In this document: positions 1-7,493 of the stretch, piece by piece | How positions within the stretch are numbered: the first letter of the stretch is position 1 | Layout: each line of letters starts with the position of its first letter | Source: Frigoribacterium sp. PvP032 | GTDB lineage: Bacteria; Actinomycetota; Actinomycetes; Actinomycetales; Microbacteriaceae | Reading direction: 5' to 3' | Length of the DNA stretch: 64,000 bases | Assembly: GCF_017833035.1 (NCBI RefSeq) | Contig: NZ_JAFIBM010000001.1 | Span: 372,001-436,000, forward strand | Program-made: the position numbers and the translations under genes | The notes under the pieces: generated by a model | What the model was told of the DNA's origin: nothing | What the model saw: the letters and a program-made list of their open reading frames with translations, nothing else | Databases searched by the model: none

Positions 1-389
1 GCTCGCCCGTGAGGTCGAGGAGGCGCGGCGAGCGACCGCCCGCTGCCTGCGCTGACGGCCCGGCCGGCCCGGCAGCCGTGGTCCCCGTTCTGCCTGGTTC
101 GGCTGGCGAGTGGTCAGCAACTGCCCTTCCGGCCTGCCTCATGGACACTTCCAGACCACTCGGCGCTGCGCAGCGCGTCCGGCGGGCACAGGGGCGCCCG
201 CACCCGCAGGCGCACGCGCAGGCTCGACATTTGCATGCCGTGCATGATTCTCCCGTTGTTCACCGACGCGGCCCGCAGCCGGGCCTAGCGTCGCCGGTGC
301 AGGAGGAGCGCCCGTCACCGCGACGGCCCCGCACGCCTGCCTCCGGACGGGCACCTGCCGCGGAGCGGACGACAAGAGGGGCGACATCG
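1..389. other. Gene-free leader before pit
   Basis: No convincing gene is seen; the open frame that continues upstream of the transporter has no family resemblance. The stretch holds one copy of the CGAGTGGTC hairpin family (107-162) and a possible -10 hexamer TAGCGT at 286-291, which would give the transporter an untranslated leader of roughly 95 bases. A single GTTCACC heptamer at about 259-265 resembles half of an actinobacterial PHO box, but a second copy is not seen, so PhoP control is only a guess. Confidence 0.5.
107..162. repeat. CGAGTGGTC inverted repeat, copy A
   Basis: Perfect 9-bp arms CGAGTGGTC (107-115) and GACCACTCG (154-162) enclose a core containing GGACACTTCC (144-153), the complement of the GGAAGTGTCC core found in the element at 38363-38417. 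It is therefore a dispersed family member rather than a chance hairpin. Function unknown. Confidence 0.7.
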
Positions 390-1553
390 ATGGACGTCTT
401 CGTCACGGTCACGCTGGTGATCGTCGTGGCGCTCGTGTTCGACTTCACGAACGGGTTCCACGACACGGCCAACGCGATGGCCACCTCCGTCGCCACCGGG
501 GCCCTGAAGCCCAAGGTGGCGGTGCTCATCTCGGCCGTGTTGAACCTGGTCGGGGCGTTCCTGTCGACCGAGGTCGCGAGCACCGTCTCGAACGGCATCA
601 TCCGCGAGGGCGACGGGGGAGTGCAGGTCACCCCGACGATGATCTTCGCCGGGCTCGTCGGCGCCGTGATCTGGAACCTCGCGACCTGGTACCTCGGCCT
701 GCCGTCGAGCTCGTCGCACGCCCTGTTCGGCGGGCTGATCGGCGCCGCCGTGATCGGTGCGGGCGTCGGCTCGGTCGACTTCGGCGTCGTCCTCTCGAAG
801 GTCGTGCTGCCCGCGCTCATCTCGCCCCTGGTGGCCGGCACGGTGGCGCTGGTCGCGACCTACGCGGCGTACCGGATCACGAAGCAGGCGACGCTGCGTG
901 GCTCGACGGCCGGCTTCCGGCACGGCCAGACGATCAGCGCCTCCCTCGTCTCGCTGGCGCACGGCACGAACGACGCCCAGAAGACGATGGGCGTCATCAC
1001 GCTGACCCTCATCGCCGCCGGCTACCAGGGCGCGGGCACGACGCCGCAGCTCTGGGTCGTCCTCGCCTGCGGCCTCGCGATCGCGCTCGGCACCTACCTC
1101 GGCGGCTGGCGCATCATGCGCACCGTCGGCAAGCGCATCACCGACGTCCAGGCGCCGCAGGGCTTCGCGGCGGAGACGAGCTCGGCCGCGACGATCCTCA
1201 TCTCGTCGCACCTCGGCTTCGCGCTCTCGACGACCCAGGTGACCTCCGGCTCGATCGTCGGCGCCGGCCTCGGCAAGAAGCTCGCGACCGTGCACTGGGG
1301 GGTCGTCGGCAAGATCGCCTCCGCCTGGGTGATCACGCTGCCCGCCGCGGCGCTCGTCGGCGGCGTCAGCGCCTGGCTCGCCAGCACCAGCACCGTCGGG
1401 CTCGTCCTCGTGGCGGTCCTCGCGCTCGCCGGGGGCTCGGCATTCGTGTTCCTCGCCCGTCGCCACCCGGTGACGCACGAGACCGTCAACGACAGCGAGG
1501 AGGCGCCCGCCGCTGCCCAGCCGGCCGGCGCCTCCCGCGGACAAGGAGAGTGA
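390..1553 (+). CDS. pit: PiT-family inorganic phosphate transporter
   Basis: Low-affinity, cation-coupled phosphate uptake across the cytoplasmic membrane. The 387-residue product has the duplicated PiT architecture: the first signature NGFHDTANA lies at residues 21-29 and the second, HGTNDAQ, near residue 191, each followed by several hydrophobic membrane segments. The ATG at 390 is chosen because the first membrane helix starts directly after it and a purine-rich AAGAGGGG precedes it; longer in-frame starts add only a basic low-complexity extension. Its stop overlaps the next small gene, so the two are probably co-transcribed. No PhoU-like gene is adjacent. Confidence 0.93.
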   Translation: MDVFVTVTLVIVVALVFDFTNGFHDTANAMATSVATGALKPKVAVLISAVLNLVGAFLSTEVASTVSNGIIREGDGGVQVTPTMIFAGLVGAVIWNLATWYLGLPSSSSHALFGGLIGAAVIGAGVGSVDFGVVLSKVVLPALISPLVAGTVALVATYAAYRITKQATLRGSTAGFRHGQTISASLVSLAHGTNDAQKTMGVITLTLIAAGYQGAGTTPQLWVVLACGLAIALGTYLGGWRIMRTVGKRITDVQAPQGFAAETSSAATILISSHLGFALSTTQVTSGSIVGAGLGKKLATVHWGVVGKIASAWVITLPAAALVGGVSAWLASTSTVGLVLVAVLALAGGSAFVFLARRHPVTHETVNDSEEAPAAAQPAGASRGQGE

Positions 1554-1555
1554 CC

Positions 1556-1894
1556 GTGTTCCTCGGAGTGGACTGGGGCGCCTTCGTGGTCGTCTTCGTG
1601 GTGGCGCTCGCCGCGACCGCCGTCATCGTCACGTTCTTCGCGCTCGGCATCCGCCTCTTCGCCGCGGGCGCGACCGAGCCCGTCGACTCCGGGCCGGTGC
1701 CGGCCGGGGCCGGAGGTGCCGGCGGCGCAGGTGCTGCAGGAGGTGCTGCGCCCGCAGGAGGTGCTGGTCGCCTCACCGGAGCGCCGGCGGCCCCGCGGTC
1801 CCTCCCCGCCACCGTCGGAGGTGCGGCCTGCTTCGCGGTCGGCATCGCCGCGGTGCTCGCCGGGCTGTGGCTGATCGTGCCGCAGTTCCACTGA
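1556..1894 (+). CDS. Small membrane protein downstream of pit
   Basis: A 112-residue protein with a hydrophobic segment at about residues 9-33, a Gly/Ala/Pro-rich linker (about 40-75) and a second hydrophobic segment near the C terminus. I do not recognise a family. The GTG at 1556 is preferred over the GTG at 1550, which overlaps the pit stop, because AAGGAG at 1543-1548 is properly spaced only from 1556. The linker is encoded by imperfect GGAGGTGCT repeats. Tight coupling to pit suggests an accessory role in transport, but this is context only. Confidence 0.75.
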   Translation: MFLGVDWGAFVVVFVVALAATAVIVTFFALGIRLFAAGATEPVDSGPVPAGAGGAGGAGAAGGAAPAGGAGRLTGAPAAPRSLPATVGGAACFAVGIAAVLAGLWLIVPQFH

Positions 1895-1952
1895 CGCCGG
1901 TCCGTGGTCCCTGCCCGCGCCTCCTCCGCTCGGTCCGCGGGGCCCGCGCAGG

Positions 1953-2936
1953 TCAGGCGGCGGCGTCCGCGTCCACGTCGGCCCCGCGGAACGTCGCCCT
2001 GTACGCGCGCGGCGTCGTCCCGAGCACCCGCGCGAAGTGGTGCCGCAGCACCGCGGCCGAGCCGAACCCGGCCTGGCCGGCGATCGCGTCGAGCCCCAGA
2101 CCGGTGACCTCGAGCAGGTGCTGTGCCCGCAGGAGGCGCTGCCTCGTCAGCCAGGCAGCCGGCGTCGTGCCCAGCTCGGCCCTGAACCGGCGGGCGAAGG
2201 TGCGGGGCGACATGTGGGCCCGCGCGGCGAGGGCGTCGACGGGCTGCTCGTCGCCGAGGTGCGCGAGCATCCAGTCGGTGAGGGGCGCGAGGGAGGTGTC
2301 GGCCTCCTTCGGCAGCGGAGTCTCGATGAACTGGCTCTGGCCGCCGTCGCGGTGCGCGGGGACGACCATGCGGCGGGCGACGACGTTCGCGGCGGCGGCC
2401 CCGGCGACCCGGCGGACGAAGTGCAGGCACGCGTCGATCCCGGCGGCGGTGCCGGCGCTCGTGATGACCTTCCTGTCCTCGACGAAGAGCACGTCGGGGT
2501 CGACGGTCGTGCCGGGGTGCTCGCGCTGCAGCCGCTCGGCGTACATCCAGTGCGTCGTGGCGCGTCGGCCCTCGAGGATCCCCGCGTCGGCGAGCACGAA
2601 CGCGCCGCTGCAGACGCTGATCAGCCAGGCTCCGCGGGCCTCGGCGTCGACTAGCAGGTCGCGGACGGCAGGCGAGAGCGTCCCGTCGGCCCCGTAGCTG
2701 CCGAGCGCCGGGACGCAGATCACGTCGGCGTCGGCCGCCGCCGCGAGGTCGTCGACGACGGTGATGCCGAAGCCCTGGTTCGTGGTGACGACGCCCGGCT
2801 GCTCGGTGACGATCCTGTGCTCGAACAGCGGGCCGCCGTCGGCGCTGCGGTCCAGGCCGAAGACCTCGCAGAGCACGCCGAACTCGAACGGGGCGACGCC
2901 GTCGGCGACGAGGGTGGCGACCTTCATGCGGTCCAT
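1953..2936 (-). CDS. GlxA/FtrA-type AraC regulator with DJ-1/PfpI domain
   Basis: A 327-residue transcription factor. Residues 1-170 form a class I glutamine-amidotransferase-like DJ-1/PfpI domain, with the conserved nucleophile-elbow cysteine near residue 109 (SVCSGAF); residues about 228-312 carry the two helix-turn-helix units of an AraC C-terminal domain (PRTFARRF and AVLRHHFARVLGTTP). These proteins are regulators, not proteases. The start at 2936 has GGAGG six bases upstream. It is divergent from the HD-domain gene at 3026, which is its most likely target. The ligand cannot be read from the sequence. Confidence 0.9.
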   Translation of the reverse strand: MDRMKVATLVADGVAPFEFGVLCEVFGLDRSADGGPLFEHRIVTEQPGVVTTNQGFGITVVDDLAAAADADVICVPALGSYGADGTLSPAVRDLLVDAEARGAWLISVCSGAFVLADAGILEGRRATTHWMYAERLQREHPGTTVDPDVLFVEDRKVITSAGTAAGIDACLHFVRRVAGAAAANVVARRMVVPAHRDGGQSQFIETPLPKEADTSLAPLTDWMLAHLGDEQPVDALAARAHMSPRTFARRFRAELGTTPAAWLTRQRLLRAQHLLEVTGLGLDAIAGQAGFGSAAVLRHHFARVLGTTPRAYRATFRGADVDADAAA

Positions 2937-3013
2937 GGTGCCTCCGGAGTGATCTGGCAGGAACGGGCAGCTCGTTGGCGATCCTGCCACTGGTCGGGGC
3001 GCTCGTCCACTCC

Positions 3014-3019
3014 TAGGTT
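3014..3019 (+). promoter_or_regulatory. -10 hexamer TAGGTT, leaderless start
   Basis: TAGGTT is separated by only six bases from the ATG at 3026 and no Shine-Dalgarno sequence intervenes, so transcription would begin at or next to the start codon. The same arrangement recurs at many genes in this window. Confidence 0.55.
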
Positions 3020-3025
3020 CGGGGC

Positions 3026-3664
3026 ATGACCACTCCCAGGGCCGCCGCCTCCCCGTCCGCCGTCGCGCGCCTCCTCGTGCCGCCCACCGCGGTCGCCGCC
3101 CGCGCCCGCGAGGTCTCCGCGGCCCACGCCAGCCCGGCCCTGCTCGGCCACAGCGAGCGCTCGTGGGCGCTCGCCGCCGAGCTCGGCCGGAGCGAGTCCG
3201 TCGAGTTCGACGCCGAGCTGCTCTTCGTCGCCTCGCTGCTGCACGACCTCGGCCTCGTGCCCTCGTTCGACGCGCACGCCGTCGACTTCGAGCACGCCGG
3301 AGGGGCCGTCGCTCGGGTCTTCGCCGCCGGAGCCGGCTGGTCCGAGACGCGGCAGCGCCGCCTCGCCGAGGTGATCGAGCGACACATGTGGGAGTCGGTC
3401 GACGTCGCCCTCGACCCGGAGGCGCACCTCCTCGAGCGGGCGACCAGCCTCGACGTCAGCGGCACAGGAGGCGCGGACTGGGACGACGCGTTCGTCGCCT
3501 CCCTGGTCGCGGCCGTCCCGCGGCTCGGCTTCGCCGCCGAGTTCGCCGCGGCGATCGGCGACCAGGCCGTGCGCAAGCCCGCGGGCCAGGCGGGGCGCAC
3601 CGTGCGCGGGGGCATGCCCGGCCGCATCGCGGCGAACCCGCTCGACCGCCTCCCCTCTGCCTGA
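3026..3664 (+). CDS. HD-domain phosphohydrolase-like protein
   Basis: A 212-residue cytoplasmic protein of the HD superfamily. The metal-binding pattern is visible as H42, HD at 73-74, H120 and D143 (LLHDLGL, ERHMW, SLDVS). The overall layout resembles the small HD proteins related to cyanamide hydratase, which often sit beside GlxA-type regulators, but the substrate is unknown. It is transcribed divergently from the regulator at 2936 across an 89-bp gap. The C-terminal tail is basic and probably disordered. Confidence 0.85.
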   Translation: MTTPRAAASPSAVARLLVPPTAVAARAREVSAAHASPALLGHSERSWALAAELGRSESVEFDAELLFVASLLHDLGLVPSFDAHAVDFEHAGGAVARVFAAGAGWSETRQRRLAEVIERHMWESVDVALDPEAHLLERATSLDVSGTGGADWDDAFVASLVAAVPRLGFAAEFAAAIGDQAVRKPAGQAGRTVRGGMPGRIAANPLDRLPSA

Positions 3665-3701
3665 CCCGTGGCCCCTCGGGCCCGATCCGCGCTCGGGCTG
3701 A

Positions 3702-3796
3702 GGAGTTCGGCGGGTTCCCGTAGCTCCCGGCGGGTCAGCGCCCGCCCGCCGCGGGCTCCGGGAGCCCGCCGCGCGCGACAGGAACCCGCCGACTCC
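3702..3796. repeat. Nested inverted repeat with CGGCGGGT units 20 bp apart
   Basis: Outer arms GAGTTCGGCGGGTTCC (3703-3718) and GGAACCCGCCGACTC (3781-3795) pair with one bulge. The unit CGGCGGGT occurs directly at 3708 and 3728, and its complement CCCGCCG at 3765 and 3785, so both pairs are 20 bp apart. It lies between two genes in the same direction and may end transcription of the HD gene, but the doubled-unit design is more than a simple terminator needs. Confidence 0.75.
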
Positions 3797-3847
3797 CGCG
3801 CCCGCCCGTGGAATGCCGAGGGCGCACCCACGGTTCATCCCGTAAGA

Positions 3848-3863
3848 TCATGCGCACGCATGA
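3848..3863. promoter_or_regulatory. Operator-like palindrome TCATGCG-CA-CGCATGA
   Basis: Seven-base perfect arms around a two-base spacer overlap a possible -10 hexamer TAAGAT (3843-3848), 26 bases before the monooxygenase start. The position suits a repressor of the MarR or TetR class; which protein binds is not known. Confidence 0.55.
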
Positions 3864-3888
3864 AACGCAGCGGATCGGAGCGCACCCC

Positions 3889-4938
3889 ATGGCACACCCC
3901 CTCGAGTTCGGACTCGACACCTTCGGCGACGTCACCGAGCGCCCGGCCGGCGTCGACGGCGCCGGCGAGCTCATCTCGCACGCCCAGTCCATCCGCGACC
4001 TCGTCGACCAGGCGGTCCTCGCCGACCAGGTCGGCCTCGACTTTATCGGCGTCGGCGAGCACCACCGGGTCGACTTCGCGGTGAGCGCGCCAGAGGTCGT
4101 CCTCGCGGCGATCGCGGCCCGCACCGAGAAGATCCGGCTGGGCTCGGCCGTGACCGTGCTCAGCTCGGACGACCCCGTCCGCGTCTACGAGCGCTTCGCG
4201 ACGGTCGACGCCCTCTCGAACGGGCGGGCCGAGGTCATCCTCGGGCGCGGCTCGTTCACCGAGTCGTTCCCCCTCTTCGGCCTCGACCTGCAGGACTACG
4301 AGGTGCTCTTCGAGGAGAAGATCCAGCTCTTCGCCGAGCTCCTCAAGGACGAGCCCGTCACCTGGCAGGGCACCAAGCGCGGTGCGCTGAGCGACCAGTG
4401 GGTCTACCCGCGTCCCGAGAGCGGCACGCTGAAGACCTGGGTCGGCGTCGGCGGCTCGCCCCAGTCCGTCATCCGGGCGGCGCACTACGGCCTGCCCCTC
4501 TTCCTCGCGATCATCGGCGGCCAGCCCGCCCAGTTCGCGCCCTACGCCGACCTGTACCGCCGTGCCCTCGGCGAGTTCGGCAAGGAGTCGCAGCCCATCG
4601 CGATGCACTCGCCCGGCTTCGTCCTCGAGACCGACGCCGAGGCGAAGGAGGTGCTGTTCCCCTACCAGGAGGCGCAGACGAACCAGCTCGGCAGCGAGCG
4701 CGGCTGGCCGCCCTACTCGCGTGCGCAGTACGAGCAGAGCGCGGGCCCGCAGGGTGCCCTCTACGTCGGCGCGCCCGAGACGGTCGCGGCGAAGATCGCG
4801 CAGAACATGGCGCTGCTCGGGGCCACGCGCTTCGACATGCGCTACAGCATGGGCCGCCTGCCTCACGCGGAGATGATGCGCAGCATCGAGCTCTACGGCA
4901 CGAAGGTGGTCCCCCTGGTGCGCGAGATGCTGGCCTAG
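3889..4938 (+). CDS. LLM-class flavin-dependent monooxygenase
   Basis: A 349-residue luciferase-like TIM-barrel protein using reduced flavin to oxidise an unknown substrate. Supporting features are the N-terminal strand EFGLDTFGD, IGVGEHH near residue 58, the RVYERFATVDALSNGRAEV segment typical of the family, and VGVGGSPQS near 185. Length fits the family (330-370). The ATG at 3889 is preceded by GGAG at 3877-3880; the longer in-frame extension has no family similarity. It stands alone, with an operator-like palindrome before it and a duplicated repeat array after it. Confidence 0.9.
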   Translation: MAHPLEFGLDTFGDVTERPAGVDGAGELISHAQSIRDLVDQAVLADQVGLDFIGVGEHHRVDFAVSAPEVVLAAIAARTEKIRLGSAVTVLSSDDPVRVYERFATVDALSNGRAEVILGRGSFTESFPLFGLDLQDYEVLFEEKIQLFAELLKDEPVTWQGTKRGALSDQWVYPRPESGTLKTWVGVGGSPQSVIRAAHYGLPLFLAIIGGQPAQFAPYADLYRRALGEFGKESQPIAMHSPGFVLETDAEAKEVLFPYQEAQTNQLGSERGWPPYSRAQYEQSAGPQGALYVGAPETVAAKIAQNMALLGATRFDMRYSMGRLPHAEMMRSIELYGTKVVPLVREMLA

Positions 4939-5036
4939 CCGACCCGCGCCTCCTCGGACCCTGCGCCCGGCCCCGTGCGCCTCGCACGCGGCCGGGCGCT
5001 CTGCTGCCTGCCCGGCCCCGGGCTCGACGTCGATGG

Positions 5037-5121
5037 CCGCAAATGCCGACAGCCAGGCATCGAAACGGCGTTCTGCGACCGGAAATGCCACTATTACGGG
5101 CTCGCCGGTCGGCATTTGCGG
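5037..5121. repeat. AAATGCC inverted-repeat element 1
   Basis: Perfect 14-bp arms CCGCAAATGCCGAC (5037-5050) and GTCGGCATTTGCGG (5108-5121) bound an 85-bp element with a third AAATGCC at 5083-5089. Half-site spacings are 42 and 28 bp. Related elements lie at 5198, 21676 and 21800. Confidence 0.85.
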
Positions 5122-5197
5122 TCTTCCCTACGCCCGGCTCCGTGGCACCTCGCACGTGGCCGGGCGCACTGCTGCCCGCCCTGGTTCGACACCGTGG

Positions 5198-5282
5198 CGG
5201 CAAATGCCGACCGTCAGGCCGCGAGAACCCGTTCTGCGACCGAAAATGCCACTGTCGCGGGCTCCCCGGTCGGCATTTGCGG
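5198..5282. repeat. AAATGCC inverted-repeat element 2
   Basis: Arms GCAAATGCCGACC (5200-5212) and its complement (5268-5280), with a third AAATGCC at 5244-5250. The spacing is 42 and 27 bp, matching element 1, of which it is the tandem copy. Confidence 0.85.
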
Positions 5283-5293
5283 TCCTCCCTGCG

Positions 5294-6265
5294 TCAGAGC
5301 TCCGAGAGCGGCGAGGAGGCGGCAGCCGCGTCGGGGGACCCGCCCGCGTCCCCGAACGCTCCGGCGGCGCCCACGGCTCCGACCCGCAGGAAGTCGAGGG
5401 CAGCGGCCGCGGGCGACCCCTCGGCGGCCGTGTACGCGACGATCGCGAGCTCGCTGCCGGGCACGGTGAAGACGTCGCAGTCGAGCTCGAGCGGGCCGAC
5501 GAGCGGGTGGTCCATCACCTTGCGGGCAGATTCGTGCACGCCGACGGCACCCTGGGCCCAGAGCTCCGCGAAGGCGGGCTCGGAGGCGAGCAGGCCGTCG
5601 ACCAGGCCCCGGAGGTGCGGGTCGGCCGGGTGGTCGACCAGCGCCCGGCGCAGGTCGGCGACCAGCGCGGCCCGGAAGCGGGCTCCGCTGGCCCCGTCGA
5701 GGTGACGGGTGCGGACGGCCGTGTCCGCGCCTCCTGCGGGCTCGGGCGTCGGCGGCTCGCCGTCAGGGCCCGACGCGCGACGGGCGTCGCGGAACGCCCG
5801 GACGACGATGTTCCGCTCACCGGCGGGCCAGCCCTCGGGGTCGCCGAGCAGGGCGCCCCAGAGCGGGCTATAGGTGAGCAGGTCCCAGGAGGCGCTGAAG
5901 ACCGCCACGGGCGTCTCGCGCAGCCGTCCCACCAGCCGCTGCACGCCGGGCGGGATGTGCCGCGACACGACGGCCGACGTCGGGGGCAGCAGCCCGGCGC
6001 TGCGGAACAGGTGGTCGCGCTCGGCGTCGTCGAGCTGCAGGGCGCGGGCGAGTGCCGTGGCGACCTGGTCGGAGGGGTGCCGGGCACGACCCTGCTCGAG
6101 GCGGACGACGTAGTCGACCGACAGCCCGGCGAGGGCGGCGAGCTCTTCTCGGCGCAGGCCGACAGCGCGGCGTGCGCCCCCGGCGGGCAGGCCGGCATCG
6201 GAGGGTGCCAGGCGCGCGCGCCAGGTCTTCAGCAGCCAGCCGAGCTGGTCGTCCTGTGCAGGCAT
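5294..6265 (-). CDS. XRE-family regulator with MmyB-like ligand domain
   Basis: A 323-residue transcription factor. An XRE helix-turn-helix occupies about residues 30-80 (LRREELAALAGLSVDYVVRLE, the usual recognition pattern), followed by the long C-terminal domain of the MmyB/MLTR type (PVAVFSASWDLLTYSPLW, HPLVGPLELDCDVF), thought to bind a small ligand such as a fatty acid. The start at 6265 is preceded by GAGGA; an upstream in-frame start adds 38 residues without similarity. It is divergent from the short-chain dehydrogenase at 6367, the classic arrangement for this regulator class, and probably controls it. Confidence 0.9.
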   Translation of the reverse strand: MPAQDDQLGWLLKTWRARLAPSDAGLPAGGARRAVGLRREELAALAGLSVDYVVRLEQGRARHPSDQVATALARALQLDDAERDHLFRSAGLLPPTSAVVSRHIPPGVQRLVGRLRETPVAVFSASWDLLTYSPLWGALLGDPEGWPAGERNIVVRAFRDARRASGPDGEPPTPEPAGGADTAVRTRHLDGASGARFRAALVADLRRALVDHPADPHLRGLVDGLLASEPAFAELWAQGAVGVHESARKVMDHPLVGPLELDCDVFTVPGSELAIVAYTAAEGSPAAAALDFLRVGAVGAAGAFGDAGGSPDAAAASSPLSEL

Positions 6266-6294
6266 GCGCTCATCCTCTCCTCCCCAGGGAGGCG

Positions 6295-6311
6295 CTGCCT
6301 GGTACTGGCAG
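6295..6311. promoter_or_regulatory. Operator-like CTGCC-N7-GGCAG in divergent promoter
   Basis: Inverted repeat CTGCCTGGTACTGGCAG lies centrally between the XRE regulator and the SDR gene. It is the only clear dyad in the 101-bp gap, so it is the best candidate site for the regulator. The SDR gene has CAGACT six bases before its ATG as a possible leaderless -10. Confidence 0.5.
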
Positions 6312-6366
6312 TCCTCCCGCCGGGCCGGGCCACGCGCGTGTCGGCGGCTGCGCGCAGACTCGTCCC

Positions 6367-7059
6367 ATGACCACGACACTCATCACCGGATCCAACAAGG
6401 GCCTCGGCCTCGAGACCGCCCGCCGCCTGCTGGCCGAGGGGCACACCGTCTGGATGGCGGCACGTGACGCCTCGCGGGGCCAGGCGGCGGCCGACGAGCT
6501 CGGCGCGCGCTTCGTGCAGCTCGACGTCACCGACGACGCCTCGGTCGCGGCGGCCGCCGAGCTCGTCGGGGCCGAGGGCGGGCTCGACGTCCTCGTCAAC
6601 AACGCGGGCATCACGGGGTCGCACGCCGACCCCGCCGACCTGACGGGCGCCGACGCGCTGCACGTCCTCGACACCAACGTCGCCGGCATCGTCCGCACGA
6701 CGCACGCGTTCCTCCCGCTGCTCCGCGCCTCGTCGGCACCGGCGATCGTCAACGTGACGAGCGGGCTCGGCTCGTTCACCGCGGTGCACGACCCCGACCG
6801 CGTCGAGTCGACCGTGGTGGCACCGCTCTACACGGCGTCGAAGTCGGCCGTGACGATGCTCACCGTCCAGTACGCCAAGGCGCTGCCGGGCATCCGGGTC
6901 AACGCGGCCGACCCCGGCTACACGGCGACCGACCTCAACGGCAACAGCGGTCACCAGACCGTCACCGAGGGCACCGACGCGATCGTCGAGCTGGCGACGC
7001 AGGGGGCGGACGGGCCCACGGGCACGTTCATCGACCGCGGCGGTGTCGCGCCCTTCTAG
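6367..7059 (+). CDS. Short-chain dehydrogenase/reductase
   Basis: A 230-residue NAD(P)-dependent oxidoreductase of the classical SDR family. The cofactor motif TGSNKGLG is at residues 8-15, NNAG at 78-81, and the catalytic set is S132, Y155 and K159 (YTASK). The SNKG form and the residue R34 region suggest NADPH preference. It is paired divergently with an MmyB-type regulator, a common SDR neighbour; the substrate is unknown. Confidence 0.92.
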   Translation: MTTTLITGSNKGLGLETARRLLAEGHTVWMAARDASRGQAAADELGARFVQLDVTDDASVAAAAELVGAEGGLDVLVNNAGITGSHADPADLTGADALHVLDTNVAGIVRTTHAFLPLLRASSAPAIVNVTSGLGSFTAVHDPDRVESTVVAPLYTASKSAVTMLTVQYAKALPGIRVNAADPGYTATDLNGNSGHQTVTEGTDAIVELATQGADGPTGTFIDRGGVAPF

Positions 7060-7083
7060 GCGGTCGCGCTGCGGGCCCCGGTG

Positions 7084-7263
7084 CTAGCGCGAGCCCGCGT
7101 CGGGCGTCTGAGCCGTGTCGGAGGCCGACTGCTGCTGCTGCGCTGGCTGCGGCGCGGCGGTCCCTCCTGCGTCGCGGTGCGGCAGCGTGCCGCCGAACAG
7201 GGTCGCGGCGGCGATGCCGAGCACGACGACCCCGAGCTGAGTGCGTGCGATCGTGCTCGCCAT
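7084..7263 (-). CDS. Small single-pass membrane or exported protein
   Basis: A 59-residue protein: a short basic N terminus, one hydrophobic segment (about residues 9-26, QLGVVVLGIAAATLFGG) and a Gln/Ala/Ser/Thr-rich hydrophilic tail. GAGAGGA stands before the ATG at 7263. No family is recognised. It ends convergently with the SDR gene. The good ribosome site and clean hydrophobic profile argue for a real gene. Confidence 0.65.
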   Translation of the reverse strand: MASTIARTQLGVVVLGIAAATLFGGTLPHRDAGGTAAPQPAQQQQSASDTAQTPDAGSR

Positions 7264-7373
7264 GGGGCGTCCTCTCGGTCCGGAGCGCCTGCTGACGTCC
7301 GGGTCCGATCCAAGCCGCCCCGCGCCTCCTGCACGACCCCCAGAGGGAGCGCCCCTCGCACGGGGTGCAGCCG

Positions 7374-7440
7374 GGAAACACGCTCGAAGGGACGAAACAC
7401 CCTCGGGCCCGGCCGTGTCTCGTCCCTTCGAGCGTGTTCC
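7374..7440. repeat. Nested inverted repeat with ACACnCTCG units 19 bp apart
   Basis: An 18-bp perfect stem (7378-7395 with 7420-7437) extends outward across a one-base bulge. Inside it the unit ACACGCTCG (7378) recurs as ACACCCTCG (7397), 19 bp on, and GTGT mirror copies lie at 7415 and 7434, again 19 bp apart. It sits between two minus-strand genes, downstream of the CopD/CtaG fusion. Confidence 0.8.
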
Positions 7441-7493
7441 TGGGGAGCCAGGTGCGCGGCGCGCACGCCCGCGCACGCACGCACGCCCGCAGC

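Larger units (their letters stand above)
4965..5290. repeat. Tandem duplication carrying AAATGCC elements
   Basis: The gap between the convergent genes ending at 4938 and 5294 consists of two diverged copies of one unit of about 161-167 bp. Landmarks recur in order: GCCCGG (4965 and 5132), CTCGCAC, GCCGGGCGC, the AAATGCC inverted repeat (5037-5121 and 5198-5282) and a right half containing GTTCTGCGACCG. The differences are scattered substitutions and small indels, so the duplication is not recent. Confidence 0.8.

Noticed and set aside
1953-2936. The DJ-1/PfpI domain as an intracellular protease
   Set aside because: The fused AraC helix-turn-helix domain shows it is a GlxA-type transcription factor.
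5037-5282. AAATGCC repeats considered as a CRISPR array
   Set aside because: Copies are inverted, not regularly spaced direct repeats; there are no unique spacers and no cas genes.
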